From Chitinophaga niabensis (lineage in GTDB: Bacteria; Bacteroidota; Bacteroidia; Chitinophagales; Chitinophagaceae): a stretch of DNA of 64,000 bases. The notes beneath the pieces were generated by a model. That model saw nothing but the letters and a program-made list of their open reading frames with translations. It made no database searches and had not been told where the DNA came from. Both the position numbers and the translations under genes were made by a program. Location: assembly GCF_900129465.1 (NCBI RefSeq), contig NZ_FSRA01000001.1, forward strand, positions 682,001 to 746,000, read 5' to 3'. Shown here one piece after another: positions 1 through 9,221 of this stretch; within the stretch, counting starts at the first letter, position 1; each line of letters opens with the position of its first letter.

Positions 1-1
1 G

Positions 2-529
2 GGTGAGCTGGTGTTTGACGTATCCTATGGCGGTAATTTCTACGCCATCGTAGATGTGCAAAAGAACTTTGCAGGGCTGGAACATTACAGCGCAGATAAA
101 TTGATCGCATGGGCAAGAGAGGTCCGTAAAAGGATCAATGAGCAATATACTTTCGTTCATCCTGATGATCCGACTATCAATGGCTGTTCACATGTGTTAT
201 GGACAGGTGCTGTATTGGATCCCGCATCCACAGCACGTAATGCCGTGTTCTACGGAGATAAGGCCATAGACCGTTCTCCCTGCGGTACCGGTACTTCTGC
301 CCGCATGGCACAATGGTACGCAAAAGGGAAACTGAAGAAAGGAGATGAATTCATTCATGAAAGCATTATCGGTTCCCGCTTCACCGGCCGCATTGAAGAA
401 GAAACATCTGTAGCCGGGAAACCCGCTATCAGGCCAAGTATTGAAGGATGGGCCAGGGTATATGGATACAATACCATTAGTATTGATCCGGATGATGATC
501 CTTATGCATATGGTTTCCAGGTTTTGTAA
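2..529 (+). CDS. Proline racemase-family protein, probable 4-hydroxyproline 2-epimerase (C-terminal part)
   Basis: Cut by the left window edge: the reading frame is open from base 2 and about the C-terminal half (roughly 175 residues) is visible. It carries DRSPCGTGTSARMA, the second catalytic-cysteine motif of the proline racemase / 4-hydroxyproline epimerase family; the Cys codon is at 291-293. Dehydratases of this family have Thr there, so this copy should be an epimerase or racemase. The family converts trans-4-hydroxy-L-proline to cis-4-hydroxy-D-proline with two Cys acting as acid and base; the first Cys lies outside the window. The next gene, 16 bases downstream on the same strand, is a D-amino-acid FAD oxidoreductase that would take the product, which favours hydroxyproline over proline as substrate. 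Substrate is inferred. Confidence 0.85.
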   Translation, partial: GELVFDVSYGGNFYAIVDVQKNFAGLEHYSADKLIAWAREVRKRINEQYTFVHPDDPTINGCSHVLWTGAVLDPASTARNAVFYGDKAIDRSPCGTGTSARMAQWYAKGKLKKGDEFIHESIIGSRFTGRIEEETSVAGKPAIRPSIEGWARVYGYNTISIDPDDDPYAYGFQVL

Positions 530-545
530 GTAATAAACATAAAGC

Positions 546-1793
546 ATGAAATGTACTGTTATCGGCGGTGGGATCATTGGCTTAAGCTCCGCTTATTTTC
601 TGCAGGAAAGCGGTTGGGATGTAACGATCATTGATAAAGGCGATCTTTCTGATAATTGCTCCTATGGCAACGCAGGTTATGTATGTCCCAGCCACTTTGT
701 GCCCATGGCTACGCCCGGTATTGTAAAGCAGGGCCTGAAATGGATGCTGAATGCGCAAAGTCCCTTTTATGTAAAGCCAAGGTTGAGCATGGACCTGATA
801 GACTGGGGATTGAAGTTCATCCGCAGCGCCAATGCAGCACATGTGGAAAGAAGCGCCGTGCCTTTGCGCGACATTGCCGTACTCAGTAAAGGATGGTATG
901 AAACATGGCTGCGTCAGCCGGAGTTTGATTTTGCTTATGAACAAAAGGGATTGTTAGATCTCTTCCAGTCGGAAGCCAACGCATTGCATGCACATCATAC
1001 CGTAGAGAAAGCACTGGAGCTTGGTTTGGATGCGGAGTATCTGAATGCAGAACAGGTGCAGGCTATGGAGCCGCAAACAAAACTGAATATCAGGGGAGCC
1101 GTGTATTTCAAATGTGATGCACATCTCTATCCCAATAAACTCATGCATAACCTGCTGGCATATCTAAGGTCAAAAAGCAATGTCACCTTTGTGCCGGGGC
1201 AGGAAGTGGAAGGTATTGAAAAGGAACAGGGAAAGATCAAACGGGTGAAAACACGGCAAGGCGTATACGAAACAGATATGCTCGTGATCGCTACCGGTTC
1301 CTGGAGCCGCGAAATGGCAGCGCTGGTAGATGTGAAATTACCCATGGCCGCAGGCAGGGGATATTCCATCACTTATGAAGATGCGCCTTATAAACTGAAT
1401 CATCCTGCCATCCTTATGGAAGGCAGGGTAGCTATCACGCCGATGGACGGGAACAAGATCCGTTTTGGCGGCACCATGGAAATAACCTCCCTGAACGCAC
1501 CGCCGGATATGAATAGGGTAAAAGGCATCCTGCGCTCTGTGAAGAACTTTTTGCCAGAGTACGATATTCCGCTGCCCCCGAAAGAACAGGTATGGTTCGG
1601 GTACCGCCCCTGTTCAGCAGACGGGCTGCCTTACATCGGAAGATTAAAACGCATTGATAATTGCATATTAGCTACCGGGCATTCCATGCTTGGGCTGAGC
1701 CTGGGTGCAGGTACGGGAAAGCTCGTCAGCGAGCTGGTGAATGGGCAGGCACTGAGTATGGATATAACCCCTTTTGCACCTGAACGTTTTTAA
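546..1793 (+). CDS. FAD-dependent D-amino-acid oxidoreductase (DadA-like)
   Basis: 415 residues, the usual size for the DAO/DadA family. The N-terminus has the Rossmann FAD motif IGGGIIGLSSA at residues 6-16, followed by an acidic residue at the end of the second strand (IIDKGD). A C-terminal GYRPCSADGLPYIGR and TGHSMLGLSLGAGTGKL pair is typical of the DAO C-terminal FAD-contacting region. The family oxidises D-amino acids to imino acids and passes electrons to a quinone or oxygen. The position right after a hydroxyproline epimerase suggests that it oxidises cis-4-hydroxy-D-proline to pyrroline-4-hydroxy-2-carboxylate. The deaminase and semialdehyde dehydrogenase steps are not in the window and would be expected upstream or elsewhere. 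Confidence 0.85.
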   Translation: MKCTVIGGGIIGLSSAYFLQESGWDVTIIDKGDLSDNCSYGNAGYVCPSHFVPMATPGIVKQGLKWMLNAQSPFYVKPRLSMDLIDWGLKFIRSANAAHVERSAVPLRDIAVLSKGWYETWLRQPEFDFAYEQKGLLDLFQSEANALHAHHTVEKALELGLDAEYLNAEQVQAMEPQTKLNIRGAVYFKCDAHLYPNKLMHNLLAYLRSKSNVTFVPGQEVEGIEKEQGKIKRVKTRQGVYETDMLVIATGSWSREMAALVDVKLPMAAGRGYSITYEDAPYKLNHPAILMEGRVAITPMDGNKIRFGGTMEITSLNAPPDMNRVKGILRSVKNFLPEYDIPLPPKEQVWFGYRPCSADGLPYIGRLKRIDNCILATGHSMLGLSLGAGTGKLVSELVNGQALSMDITPFAPERF

Positions 1794-1803
1794 ACCTTTG
1801 ATC

Positions 1804-3522
1804 ATGAGAAAATCCTTATGCTGTATCTGTTTGTTACTGCTACAGTTTACCACCTATGCACAATCGCAGGATACTGACCTGTACAATCAATCCAGTGAAG
1901 TGAACAATATCATGGTGCAGTATTATGCAGACAGAGGTGCCCTGAACCGTTTTTATTTTGTGCGTAACTCACCTGAACGCAGAGAACGGATGACGGTATT
2001 ACAGGAAGAATATGTAAAACGTTTATCGAAACTGGATTTCTCCAAACTGCCAAACGGCTCTGCCGTAGATTACATATTGTTCCGGCGTGATCTGAAGGAC
2101 GAACTGTTCCAGCTGGAGCAGGAGCGGAAAGAGTATAAGGATGTACAGCAATGGTTCCCGTTCGCAGACAGATTGTATGCGGTAGAGCGAATGCGCCGCA
2201 GGGGAACTGCGCCCGATGCGGAAAAACTCGCAGGCGAATTGAACACCCTGGCGAAAGATGTAATAGCTGCCAAAGCATTGTTGCGGAAAGACAGTGCCAT
2301 GCCTTTAGCCCTCAGCCGCAGGGCTTCCGGTGTGGCCAGGGGAATGCAGCAGGCCATCAAGAGCACTTTTGATTTTTACAATGGTTACGATCCATTGTTC
2401 ACCTGGTGGATCCCGGCCCCTTATAAACGATTAGACAGCTTATTGAATGATTATGCCAATGCGCTCAGCAGTAAAGGCAAAAGCGCTGTATCCCAGAAAG
2501 ATGATGGCAGTGGCATCATCGGTAATCCCATCGGCAGAGAAGAACTGATCCGGCAGTTGCAGGAGGAAATGATCCCCTATACACCGGAAGACCTCATCAC
2601 CATTGCCAATAAAGAGTTTGCCTGGTGTGATGCGGAAATGCTGAAAGCCTCCCGCGAAATGGGCTTTGGCGATAACTGGAAAGCTGCGATGGAAAAGGTG
2701 AAGAACGCTTATGTGCCGCCTTCCAAACAGCCGGAGGCTATGATGAAGTTATATGAGGAATCTGTTGCCTTTATCAAAAAGAACAACCTGATCACCATAC
2801 CCCCACTGGCAGAAGAAACCTGGCGTATGAGTATGATGGCGCCGGAACGCCAGCTGGTGAGCCCCTTCTTTTTAGGTGGAGAGGAGTTCATTATTTCCTA
2901 TCCTACCAACACCATGCAGCATGATGATAAAATGATGAGCATGCGGGGCAATAATCCTCATTTCTCCAGGGCTACAGTGCATCATGAATTACTCGCAGGC
3001 CATGCCATGCAGCAATTCATGAGTGATCGTTACAGATCTTACCGCCACTTTGATACGCCATTCTGGACGGAAGGCTGGGCATTGTACTGGGAGCGTTTAC
3101 TTTGGGACCTTAAATTCCCCGTTACCCCGGAAGACCGTATGGGTATGTTGTTCTGGCGCATGCACCGTTGCGCGCGGATCATCTTTTCCCTCAGTTATCA
3201 TACTAATAAATGGACGCCGCAACAGTGCATAGATTTCCTGGTGGACCGTGTGAATCATGAAAGGGCAAATGCAGAAGGAGAGGTGCGCCGTTCTTTTACA
3301 GGTGGTTATGGCCCCTTGTACCAGATCGCTTATATGATCGGTGGTTTGCAGTTTGAAGCGCTGAAGAAGGAATTAGTGGATAGTGGTAAGATGACGTACC
3401 AGCAGTTCCATGATGCCATTATCCGGGAGAATTCCATGCCGGTGGAAATGGTAAGGGCTATATTGCTGAAGCAAACTTTGAAGAAGGATTTTACAACGAA
3501 CTGGAAGTTCTACAAACTATAA
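1804..3522 (+). CDS. Secreted DUF885 family protein (putative metallopeptidase-like)
   Basis: 572 residues from the ATG at 1804; an in-frame ATG at 1774 would overlap the previous gene and spoil the signal peptide MRKSLCCICLLLLQF...YAQ, so the internal start was chosen. The DUF885 hallmark HHELLAGHAMQ is at about residues 393-403 (H394, E395, H400), a zincin-like HExxxGH arrangement. DUF885 proteins are large helical, often secreted proteins with M32-like predicted fold; some have been linked to peptide or ester hydrolysis, but function is mostly not established. It starts 10 bases after the D-amino-acid oxidoreductase, so it is probably co-transcribed. A role in releasing hydroxyproline-containing peptides is possible but only inferred from position. 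Confidence 0.8.
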   Translation: MRKSLCCICLLLLQFTTYAQSQDTDLYNQSSEVNNIMVQYYADRGALNRFYFVRNSPERRERMTVLQEEYVKRLSKLDFSKLPNGSAVDYILFRRDLKDELFQLEQERKEYKDVQQWFPFADRLYAVERMRRRGTAPDAEKLAGELNTLAKDVIAAKALLRKDSAMPLALSRRASGVARGMQQAIKSTFDFYNGYDPLFTWWIPAPYKRLDSLLNDYANALSSKGKSAVSQKDDGSGIIGNPIGREELIRQLQEEMIPYTPEDLITIANKEFAWCDAEMLKASREMGFGDNWKAAMEKVKNAYVPPSKQPEAMMKLYEESVAFIKKNNLITIPPLAEETWRMSMMAPERQLVSPFFLGGEEFIISYPTNTMQHDDKMMSMRGNNPHFSRATVHHELLAGHAMQQFMSDRYRSYRHFDTPFWTEGWALYWERLLWDLKFPVTPEDRMGMLFWRMHRCARIIFSLSYHTNKWTPQQCIDFLVDRVNHERANAEGEVRRSFTGGYGPLYQIAYMIGGLQFEALKKELVDSGKMTYQQFHDAIIRENSMPVEMVRAILLKQTLKKDFTTNWKFYKL

Positions 3523-3539
3523 GATCAATAACCTGCAAA

Positions 3540-3577
3540 AGAAAGGGCCGTATCATTCCTGGTACAGCCCTTTTCTA
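3540..3577. terminator. Convergent (bidirectional) terminator hairpin
   Basis: AAAGGGC at 3542-3548 pairs with GCCCTTT at 3567-3573 between two convergent genes. A run of T follows on the plus strand and a run of purine-rich A on the other side, so it can serve both directions. Confidence 0.7.
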
Positions 3578-3583
3578 TCTAAT

Positions 3584-4483
3584 TTATTTACAAACTTTAA
3601 CCGCATCATTCGCCGGATAACTAAATGTATTCACCAGGTTCCAGCGTGCCTTATAGATCTTTAATCCCTTTTGGCTGAATACCGGTTTACCTTTTGCATC
3701 CAGCACCTCATTGGACCACCAGGATTCATTGGGTTGCAGTACAATAACCGGGTAACCTGCCGGGCCGGATGATACACTCTTTATTTTACTTTGGGGTACA
3801 TCCGCTCTTGTGATCTTCTTCGTGGCGATATCAAACTGGTACACGCCTTCATTATTCGTCAGCCATAAAGCGTCTTTTCCATAAACAGGGAAAAGATCAT
3901 GTGCTTCTGTGCCTTCAAGACGAATGGAATCTTTCAGTACCAGATCTGGTTGTGAACAATTGAAATTATAGGTGAAAGATTTCAACTGGCTCAGCCCCGC
4001 AGACCATAACAGCTGGCGTTTGTTGTCCCATACCGCATTGTGCCCGAATTCAATGAATACCTTTTTGGTATATACATTCTCCGGGAAATGGAGGGTATCC
4101 ACTTTAAATAACATCAGGAAATTTCCGTGGCTGGAAGCTGCAACAATATTTCCATCCGGTAACAGCTCCGCGGAGTGAGTATTGCCACCTGCATAGGCGT
4201 AGAACACGGTTTTCTTATCTGCGATACGGATCAATGCCACACCGCCGCCGGAAGCTACCGTGAGGATGTATTTCCCGTTGTACACCAGTTTAGCATCGCT
4301 GATACTGGAAAACCATTTGGCATGCTCCGGCTTTACGTTGGAAGATGCGGGTTTCCATTCCCAGGTGATTTTCTTCGTATGGATATCAGCAATGGCTACA
4401 CGGTGTTCTGATTGTTCAGAAAGTATAATGCTGGTATCCGGTTGGGCAATTATGCTGCCGATGATCATCAATGCACTTATCAT
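3584..4483 (-). CDS. Secreted beta-propeller-like protein, DUF6528-like
   Basis: 299 residues starting MISALMIIGSIIAQPD, a short hydrophobic leader that looks like a signal peptide. The rest alternates short beta-type segments with recurring patterns (e.g. ITWEWKPA, ILTVASGGGVALIRI, DGNIVAASSHGNFLMLF, ALWLTNNEGVYQFD), as in six- or seven-bladed propellers. The opening, with SEQSEHRVAIADIHTKKITW, resembles the DUF6528 family of Bacteroidota, but that assignment is from memory and not verified. No catalytic motif is visible. It is convergent with the DUF885 gene and separated from the next minus-strand gene by a terminator, so it is probably monocistronic. Function unknown. Confidence 0.6.
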   Translation of the reverse strand: MISALMIIGSIIAQPDTSIILSEQSEHRVAIADIHTKKITWEWKPASSNVKPEHAKWFSSISDAKLVYNGKYILTVASGGGVALIRIADKKTVFYAYAGGNTHSAELLPDGNIVAASSHGNFLMLFKVDTLHFPENVYTKKVFIEFGHNAVWDNKRQLLWSAGLSQLKSFTYNFNCSQPDLVLKDSIRLEGTEAHDLFPVYGKDALWLTNNEGVYQFDIATKKITRADVPQSKIKSVSSGPAGYPVIVLQPNESWWSNEVLDAKGKPVFSQKGLKIYKARWNLVNTFSYPANDAVKVCK

Positions 4484-4507
4484 GGCAGCATAGTTACAAA
4501 TTTTTCT

Positions 4508-4549
4508 TTTGAAATAAAAGAAGGGGAAACGTTTGGGAACGCTTCCCCT
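4508..4549 (-). terminator. Rho-independent terminator after the 4564-5133 gene
   Basis: Read on the minus strand, AGGGGAA (rc of 4543-4549) pairs with TTCCCCT (rc of 4522-4528). The stem continues inward through CGTT/AACG around a 4-base loop with one mismatch, and a T-rich stretch follows. Confidence 0.75.
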
Positions 4550-4563
4550 GTATTAAATCTAAG

Positions 4564-5133
4564 TTAACTCGACTTTTTAGCCTTCTTCAATTCCTCTTCC
4601 AGTTTGGCCCGTTCGCTTTCCAGTTTCTTCTGTTTCTTTGCATGTTCCTCAGCAGCCTTATGTGCCTTCTCCAGTTTAGCTTCTTTTTCTGCGATCTCCA
4701 GCTGCTGTTCATTATATGTGGCAACTTCTGCAGCAAAATCATTGAGGAATTGTTTCATCTTTTCCATGGTAGCGGCATCAGAGCTGCTGCTTACAAAATT
4801 GTCGTACCCCTTTGCAGTGACCAGGGATACGATCGTGCTTTTCTTTTTGCTCTCTACCTTTACATACACATCCAGTTTTTCCGATGAAACTTCCGGCCAG
4901 CTTGCTCCTTTGTAAGTAAAGAAACCCTGCTGCTTTCGTTGTTTCCCTAATCCTGCTTTTTCTAATTTAATGGTTAATGCCTGCGCTACGATCTCCTCCG
5001 GGTAATCATACGTGGCAATTGCTGCGCTGCTTTCAGCTTTCATGATCTTTACAGTTCCCTCCGATGCATTTTGTGCTTTCAAGAGCATGGGGATGATGGC
5101 CATAGCAGCCATTGCAATTAGTGCTTTTTTCAT
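4564..5133 (-). CDS. Secreted protein with C-terminal coiled coil, function unknown
   Basis: 189 residues. A clear signal peptide MKKALIAMAAMAIIPMLLKAQ is followed by a mixed alpha/beta domain (about residues 25-125) and a strongly charged C-terminal coiled coil (about residues 135-189, many EKA/KKAE/LEEEL repeats). I do not recognise the family; it resembles small periplasmic proteins conserved in Bacteroidota. No transmembrane segment or lipobox is visible after the signal. It has its own terminator (4508-4549) and a plausible promoter at 5166-5173, so it is likely transcribed alone. The coiled coil suggests oligomerisation, which is inference. Confidence 0.65.
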   Translation of the reverse strand: MKKALIAMAAMAIIPMLLKAQNASEGTVKIMKAESSAAIATYDYPEEIVAQALTIKLEKAGLGKQRKQQGFFTYKGASWPEVSSEKLDVYVKVESKKKSTIVSLVTAKGYDNFVSSSSDAATMEKMKQFLNDFAAEVATYNEQQLEIAEKEAKLEKAHKAAEEHAKKQKKLESERAKLEEELKKAKKSS

Positions 5134-5165
5134 GGGTTAAATGCTTTTATCGGAACAGTATATTC

Positions 5166-5173
5166 CAAATCTA
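5166..5173 (-). promoter_or_regulatory. Candidate -7 element for the 4564-5133 gene
   Basis: The minus strand reads TAGATTTG, an exact match to the Bacteroidota -7 consensus TAnnTTTG, 32 bases before the ATG at 5133. No good -33 TTTG is seen. It overlaps one arm (5171-5179) of the inverted repeat CTATACCAA...TTGGTATAG (5171-5217). Confidence 0.4.
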
Positions 5174-5301
5174 TACCAACATTATAAAAACCATTAACAT
5201 ATATAGTTTTGGTATAGTGCATTAAATAATATTATGTGTGGAAACAACAGTAATGATGCGGCACACAGGCTATTACCCATGAAAAAAGCACTCAAAAAAA
5301 T

Positions 5302-6990
5302 CTACCAGAATTTTGCATACAAGGCCGTCAGGATCATTAATGTTAATACAATCAGAACGATGGTGGAGGGCTTGAGTTTAAACATCTCCTTATCCAGCTC
5401 AAAGGCTTTTGGATTTACCTTCGGCCCTGCGAGACTGAGCAACACCATCACGATCATAGTGAAGAGGAAAGATAAACCCATACAGATGAGAAAAGGGATC
5501 ACAAAGCCACCCTTGCCATCAGGATACGCCGTATAGAAGAAGGTGTTGGTGCCAAACATAGGTACCGCGAAACTGTTGAAGAAAACAGAGAGCAGGAATC
5601 CCGTAAGTACACCCGCAATGGCGGCTACCCCGGTAGTTCTTTTCCAGAACATACCCAGTATGAACATGGCAAATACACCCGGACTGATAAACCCGGTATA
5701 TTTCTGGATAAAGGTAAATCCTCCTTCACCCCCTATGCCCAGCAGGTCCTCCCAGGTGAAGATCACGGCAATGAGCATCGCCAGCCAGATAGTAGCCCTG
5801 CCAACCCATACCAGCTTCTTCTCATTCGCGTCTTTATCAAAGTATTTCTTATAGATGTCCAGTGTGAAAATAGTAGAGATGCTATTTGCTTTGCCAGCCA
5901 GCGAAGCCACAATGGCAGCTGTTAATGCGGCGATAGATAAACCTTTCAGCCCGTTGGGAAGAAAGCCCAGGATGGCGGAATACGCCCCATCTTTGCTGCC
6001 GCCTTCCAGTTGCGGAAGATGGCCGTTCTTATATAACACATACGCGGCAACACCCGGCAGCCAAACGATCAGGGGCATCATCAGTTTCAGGAAACCTGCA
6101 AAGAGGATACCTGTGCGGGCTGTTTCCAGGTCAGCGCCCAGCGCGCGTTGTGTGATGTATTGATTGCAACCCCAGTAATTGAGGTTCACGATCCACTGGC
6201 CCGCAAAATACATGGCGATGCCGGGAAGGATCACATACCGGTCTATTTCCAGCTGGGAGGAAGCGGCAGTTGGTTTAGGCAGGATCATTTTAAAATGTTC
6301 CGGCGCATCTTTCATCATCACTTTAAAACCCGCAAGGGCATCACTGCCCAGGCCGAACTTTTCAGATACCATCGTGAGGGCAAGATAGGTAGTGGCCAGC
6401 CCGCCGATGATCAGTACCGCCACCTGTATCACATCCGTATACCCGATCACTTTCATCCCACCGAGTGTGATGATCAGTGCAAAGATGGCCAGTCCTAACA
6501 TAATGGCGTGCAGGTATTCCCCGCCTGCCAGTCCATTGATGGCCACGGCGCCGAGGTAGAGGATAGAAGTAAGGTTTACGAACACATAGAGGAACAACCA
6601 GAACACCGCCATGATCAGCGCTACCGTTTCATTATACCGCATTTTCAGGAATTGCGGCATAGTGTAGATCTTGTTCTTCAGGTAAATGGGAATGAACCAT
6701 ATTGCAATAATGATCAGTGCAACGGCAGCGATCCATTCATAAGCGGCTACGGCTATACCTACAAAAAATCCTTCTCCGCTCATGCCAATGAATTGCTCCG
6801 CCGAAATATTGGAGGCGATCAGGGAGGCGCCGATGGCCCACCAGGTTAGGGAACCTTCTGCGAGGAAGAAGTCTTTTGTGTTCAGGGAAGCCTTTTGCTT
6901 TCTGCGGTATATCCAATATCCAAAGGAAGCAATAAGTATGAAATAGGTGATAAACACAAGATAGTCTGATAATGCGAGGTGATTGTTCAT
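5302..6990 (-). CDS. Sodium:solute symporter (SSS/SGLT family), probable arabinose transporter
   Basis: 562 residues with about 14 hydrophobic segments, starting with LSDYLVFITYFILIASFGYWIY. The conserved early SSS region (GSLTWWAIGASLIASNISAEQFIGMSG, broken here for length: WWAIGASLIASNISAEQF at about 50-67) matches the SGLT family, which imports sugars and other solutes with sodium. The gene is the last of a minus-strand run, 17 bases after araA, so it belongs to the araB-araD-araA operon and most likely brings L-arabinose across the inner membrane. It faces a 168-base non-coding stretch (5134-5301) with no clear terminator. Substrate is inferred from context. Confidence 0.85.
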   Translation of the reverse strand: MNNHLALSDYLVFITYFILIASFGYWIYRRKQKASLNTKDFFLAEGSLTWWAIGASLIASNISAEQFIGMSGEGFFVGIAVAAYEWIAAVALIIIAIWFIPIYLKNKIYTMPQFLKMRYNETVALIMAVFWLFLYVFVNLTSILYLGAVAINGLAGGEYLHAIMLGLAIFALIITLGGMKVIGYTDVIQVAVLIIGGLATTYLALTMVSEKFGLGSDALAGFKVMMKDAPEHFKMILPKPTAASSQLEIDRYVILPGIAMYFAGQWIVNLNYWGCNQYITQRALGADLETARTGILFAGFLKLMMPLIVWLPGVAAYVLYKNGHLPQLEGGSKDGAYSAILGFLPNGLKGLSIAALTAAIVASLAGKANSISTIFTLDIYKKYFDKDANEKKLVWVGRATIWLAMLIAVIFTWEDLLGIGGEGGFTFIQKYTGFISPGVFAMFILGMFWKRTTGVAAIAGVLTGFLLSVFFNSFAVPMFGTNTFFYTAYPDGKGGFVIPFLICMGLSFLFTMIVMVLLSLAGPKVNPKAFELDKEMFKLKPSTIVLIVLTLMILTALYAKFW

Positions 6991-7007
6991 AACGTGTTGG
7001 CTGATTA

Positions 7008-8510
7008 TTATTTTGGATTGATCATGTAAGCCGCTTCATTCCATCGTAATTCATTTTTCAGTTGCCGGAGTTGTGTATGTTTATCGATCAGCACACATTC
7101 AATGTTCGCGATCTCCGCAAAATCTTCCAGCTGTGCGGAAGTTAAATTCTGGCTGTAACAGGTATGATGCGCACCGCCTGCAAGGATCCATGCGGTACAA
7201 CCTGTTTTCATGTCCGGATAAGGTTTCCAGAGCACGCGTGCCACTGGTAGTTTGGGTAGATTATGCATGGGTTTAACCGCCATCACTTCATTGACAATCA
7301 GGCGGAAGCGGTTGCCCATATCTACGATAGAAGCATTCAGGGCAGGGCCTGCTGCTGCATTGAACACCAGGCGTACAGGATCTGATTTGCCGCCGATGCC
7401 GAGAGGATGTATTTCACAGGAAGGCTGCCCGTCTGCAATGGATTCGCAGATCTCCAGCATGTGTGAGCCCAGTACCATGGAATTATCCGGGTTGAAATGA
7501 TAGGTGTAATCTTCCATGAAGGAATTACCACCCGGCAGGCCGCTGCCCATTACTTTCATGGCGCGTACCAATGCTGCCGTTTTCCAGTCTCCTTCTCCTG
7601 CAAAGCCATAACCCTTTGCCATGAGGCGTTGTGCGGCAATACCCGGTAATTGCTGCATGCCATGAAGGTCTTCAAATGTGTCTGTAAAACCTTTGAAATT
7701 CCCGTCTTCCAGGAATGCCTGCAAACCTATTTCGATGCGTGCAGCTTCGCGTAGTGCAGCATGCTGTTCATTGCCTTTACGTAAGGCGCCTGCCAATGCA
7801 TAACGGTCTTCGTATTCTTTTACGAGTACATCAATGGCATGCGTACTCACAGCATCTATCACTTTGGTGAGATCGCCAATGCCATGTGTATTTACAGAAT
7901 AACCGAATTTGTATTCTGCTTCTACTTTATCGCCGTCTGTTACCGCAACAAAACGCATGTTATCGCCGAAACGTACAAAACGGGCGCCCTGCCAGTCGTG
8001 CCAGCCTGCCGCAGTACGTGTCCATTGATTGATCTCTTTGATCACTTCAGGGTCCTGCCAGTGACCTGCCACTACTTTCCTGTTCATGCGCAGGCGGCTT
8101 ACCATAAAACCAAATTCCCTGTCGCCATGCGCACTCTGGTTGAGGTTCATAAAATCCATGTCTATGGTACTCCATGGAATATCGCGGTTGAATTGCGTGT
8201 GCAGGTGCAATAAAGGTTTTTGCAATGCCTTCAGTCCGCCTATCCACATTTTAGCAGGGGAGAAGGTATGCATCCATGCTATGAGCCCTATCACCTTTTT
8301 GGTGCTATTGGCTTCCACGATGAGGTGGCTGATCTCCTCCGTTGATTTCAGTGTAGGTTTCCAAACGATGGATACCGGTATTTCCGGTGAATCGTTCAGC
8401 GCCGCCGCGATGATCTTAGCGTGTTCCGCTACCTGCAATAATGTTTCTTCTCCATATAGATGCTGACTTCCGGTCACAAACCATACTTCCAGTTGCTTAA
8501 GTTCACTCAT
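7008..8510 (-). CDS. araA: L-arabinose isomerase
   Basis: 500 residues, the size of bacterial AraA. The N-terminus [18 protein letters not shown] and the stretch [18 protein letters not shown] (residues near 300) are AraA signatures, as is the C-terminal [12 protein letters not shown]. The enzyme interconverts L-arabinose and L-ribulose with Mn2+; the metal-binding Glu of the GEGDWK region and the His of GGAHHT are present. It sits 9 bases downstream of araD and 17 bases upstream of the sodium symporter on the same strand, in the order araB-araD-araA-transporter. Confidence 0.97.
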   Translation of the reverse strand: MSELKQLEVWFVTGSQHLYGEETLLQVAEHAKIIAAALNDSPEIPVSIVWKPTLKSTEEISHLIVEANSTKKVIGLIAWMHTFSPAKMWIGGLKALQKPLLHLHTQFNRDIPWSTIDMDFMNLNQSAHGDREFGFMVSRLRMNRKVVAGHWQDPEVIKEINQWTRTAAGWHDWQGARFVRFGDNMRFVAVTDGDKVEAEYKFGYSVNTHGIGDLTKVIDAVSTHAIDVLVKEYEDRYALAGALRKGNEQHAALREAARIEIGLQAFLEDGNFKGFTDTFEDLHGMQQLPGIAAQRLMAKGYGFAGEGDWKTAALVRAMKVMGSGLPGGNSFMEDYTYHFNPDNSMVLGSHMLEICESIADGQPSCEIHPLGIGGKSDPVRLVFNAAAGPALNASIVDMGNRFRLIVNEVMAVKPMHNLPKLPVARVLWKPYPDMKTGCTAWILAGGAHHTCYSQNLTSAQLEDFAEIANIECVLIDKHTQLRQLKNELRWNEAAYMINPK

Positions 8511-8519
8511 GTTTAAAGT

Positions 8520-9221
8520 TTATTGGCCGTAATAGGAATCCGGACCATGTTTTCGTTCATAATGTTTTTTGATCAGTGCTTCCTTTAAGCGCGGAGCATC
8601 CAGGCGGATCTGTTGCGTAAGGAATGCCATGTGCGCAATGTTTTCCAGTACTGCGCTGTTGTATACGGCTTTCTCCGCTGTTTTGCCCCAGGTAAAGGGA
8701 GCGTGATTGCCCACCAGGATCATTTCCACTTCTTCATAGTTCATACCTCTTTCTTCCAGTGCCTGCATGATCTGGAAACCGGTCTGGTATTCATAATTTC
8801 CGGCTATCATTTCATCAGACATAGGCGCTGCGCAGGGAATGTCTGCCGTAGTATGATCTGCATGTGTAGTGCCGTAGATGGGAATATCTTGTAAGGTTTG
8901 TGCCCATGCTGTGGCATAGAGGGAATGTGTATGCACAATGCCTTCAATGTTCTTCCAGTGTTTATATAATACAGCGTGTGTGCGGGTATCAGAAGAAGGC
9001 CGGAGGTCACCTTCAATGGTATTGCCTTCAAAATCCACGATCACCATGTTCTCTGCTGTGAGTTCCGCATACGGCACACCGCTGGGTTTAATGGCAAATA
9101 CGCCAAGTGCCTGGTCTGCAGCGCTCACATTGCCGAAAGTAAAAAGCACGAGGTCCAGTGCCGGTAATTGCATATTGGCGGCATAGGCGGTTTCTTTCAG
9201 TTGCTGGTATTTACTTTTCAT
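8520..9221 (-). CDS. araD: L-ribulose-5-phosphate 4-epimerase
   Basis: 233 residues, class II aldolase/epimerase fold. Zn-binding and active-site regions are visible: GIVHTHSLYATAWAQ, the YGTTHADH region, and VGNHAPFTWG near the C-terminus. It converts L-ribulose 5-phosphate to D-xylulose 5-phosphate, feeding the pentose phosphate pathway. The ATG overlaps the stop of araB by four bases (ATGA at 9218-9221), which points to translational coupling. Members that act on L-fuculose or rhamnulose phosphate look similar, but the araB/araA neighbours settle the call. Confidence 0.95.
   Translation of the reverse strand: MKSKYQQLKETAYAANMQLPALDLVLFTFGNVSAADQALGVFAIKPSGVPYAELTAENMVIVDFEGNTIEGDLRPSSDTRTHAVLYKHWKNIEGIVHTHSLYATAWAQTLQDIPIYGTTHADHTTADIPCAAPMSDEMIAGNYEYQTGFQIMQALEERGMNYEEVEMILVGNHAPFTWGKTAEKAVYNSAVLENIAHMAFLTQQIRLDAPRLKEALIKKHYERKHGPDSYYGQ

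Noticed and set aside
3584..5133. Reading the two secreted proteins as one operon
   Set aside because: A strong terminator (4508-4549) separates them on the minus strand.
5234..5536. Small plus-strand gene starting before the symporter 3' end
   Set aside because: Most of it is antisense to the symporter and it shows no conserved feature; the ATG region has no promoter.
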